41,538 nt of DNA from Emmonsiellopsis sp. PD_33 (Eukaryota; Ascomycota; Eurotiomycetes; Onygenales; Ajellomycetaceae): contig JANTQF010000317.1 of the NCBI GenBank assembly GCA_032988165.1, positions 1 through 41,538 on the forward strand, written 5' to 3'. Of this stretch, positions 41,216 to 41,538 are shown piece after piece. The notes beneath the pieces were generated by a model. It did not search any database. It was given only the letters and a program-made list of their open reading frames with translations, and had not been told where the DNA came from. The translations under genes and the position numbers were made by a program. The stretch's first letter is position 1, and every line of letters starts with the position of its first letter.

Positions 41216-41538
41216 TTTCAAATATTAATAGCACAACAACCACCATATAAAATTAATTAGTATTTAGTAATTTATGTATGTATAAATGCATAATATAATA
41301 TAAGATGTTTAAAATTAAAAATCCTCTTATATTTATTGAGATATTAAGTGTATTAGAATATGGTTTTCCATATAAATTACATACTCTTTTTATATGTGAT
41401 TACAAAGAAATACTAAAAATACCAGTATTATGATCTCTATAACTAATGAATATTTTTCTATATAATTTTAATATGATTTTAAGTACTATATGAAAAGTCT
41501 TCAGTAAGAATTTCATAAGAAAATATTTAATATTGAAT
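41216..41538. other. Extremely AT-rich tail
   Basis: From about 41216 to the window end the sequence is overwhelmingly A and T (about five of six bases by eye), full of TATA, TTTAAA and AATATA, with no open frame. The change from the flanking 40-55 percent GC DNA is abrupt. This fits an AT-isochore of RIP-mutated repeats or a similar non-genic block that continues beyond the window. Confidence 0.7.

Overview
The window is nuclear DNA of a filamentous ascomycete. Most genes carry short introns of about 50 to 160 bases with GT..AG ends, and the protein set (Hsp70, Atg8, HookA-type dynein adapter, Chz1, fungal Apc15) is fungal. The Hsp70 and Atg8 sequences look like class Eurotiomycetes. Order Onygenales or a close relative is my best guess, but the sequence alone does not settle it. 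I see no rRNA, tRNA, CRISPR array or intact transposon.

Layout from left to right (strand): hsp70 (-); a 2.3 kb gene-free stretch; a small secreted Kex2-type peptide precursor (+); histone chaperone chz1 (+); Golgi SNARE bet1 (+); apc15 (-); a cysteine-rich secreted protein (-); mitochondrial GTP/GDP carrier ggc1 (+); nce101 (+); autophagy gene atg8 (-), divergent from coproporphyrinogen oxidase (+); hookA-like gene (-); a secreted I9-type protease inhibitor (-), divergent from pcf11 (+); a Gfo/Idh/MocA dehydrogenase (+); a lipid-anchor-type small protein with unresolved exons (-); adenylate kinase (-), divergent from proteasome subunit rpn8 (+); a SWIM zinc-finger protein like Sws1/ZSWIM7 (-); a ubiquitin-specific protease (-); and finally an extremely AT-rich tail.

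Most of the window is conserved housekeeping sequence in which each gene acts alone; there is no operon logic and no metabolite cluster. The less usual content lies between these genes. The peptide precursor has two tandem 30-residue repeats, three Lys-Arg sites and an aromatic segment, and is the best candidate for something undescribed. A composite promoter element (CACGTG plus TGACTCA within a 16-base identical block) is shared by atg8 and the inhibitor/pcf11 intergenic region, and CACGTG sites recur in other promoters. Two genes use 7- and 10-base micro-exons. Exon joins were checked by hand for reading frame; no transcript evidence was available.
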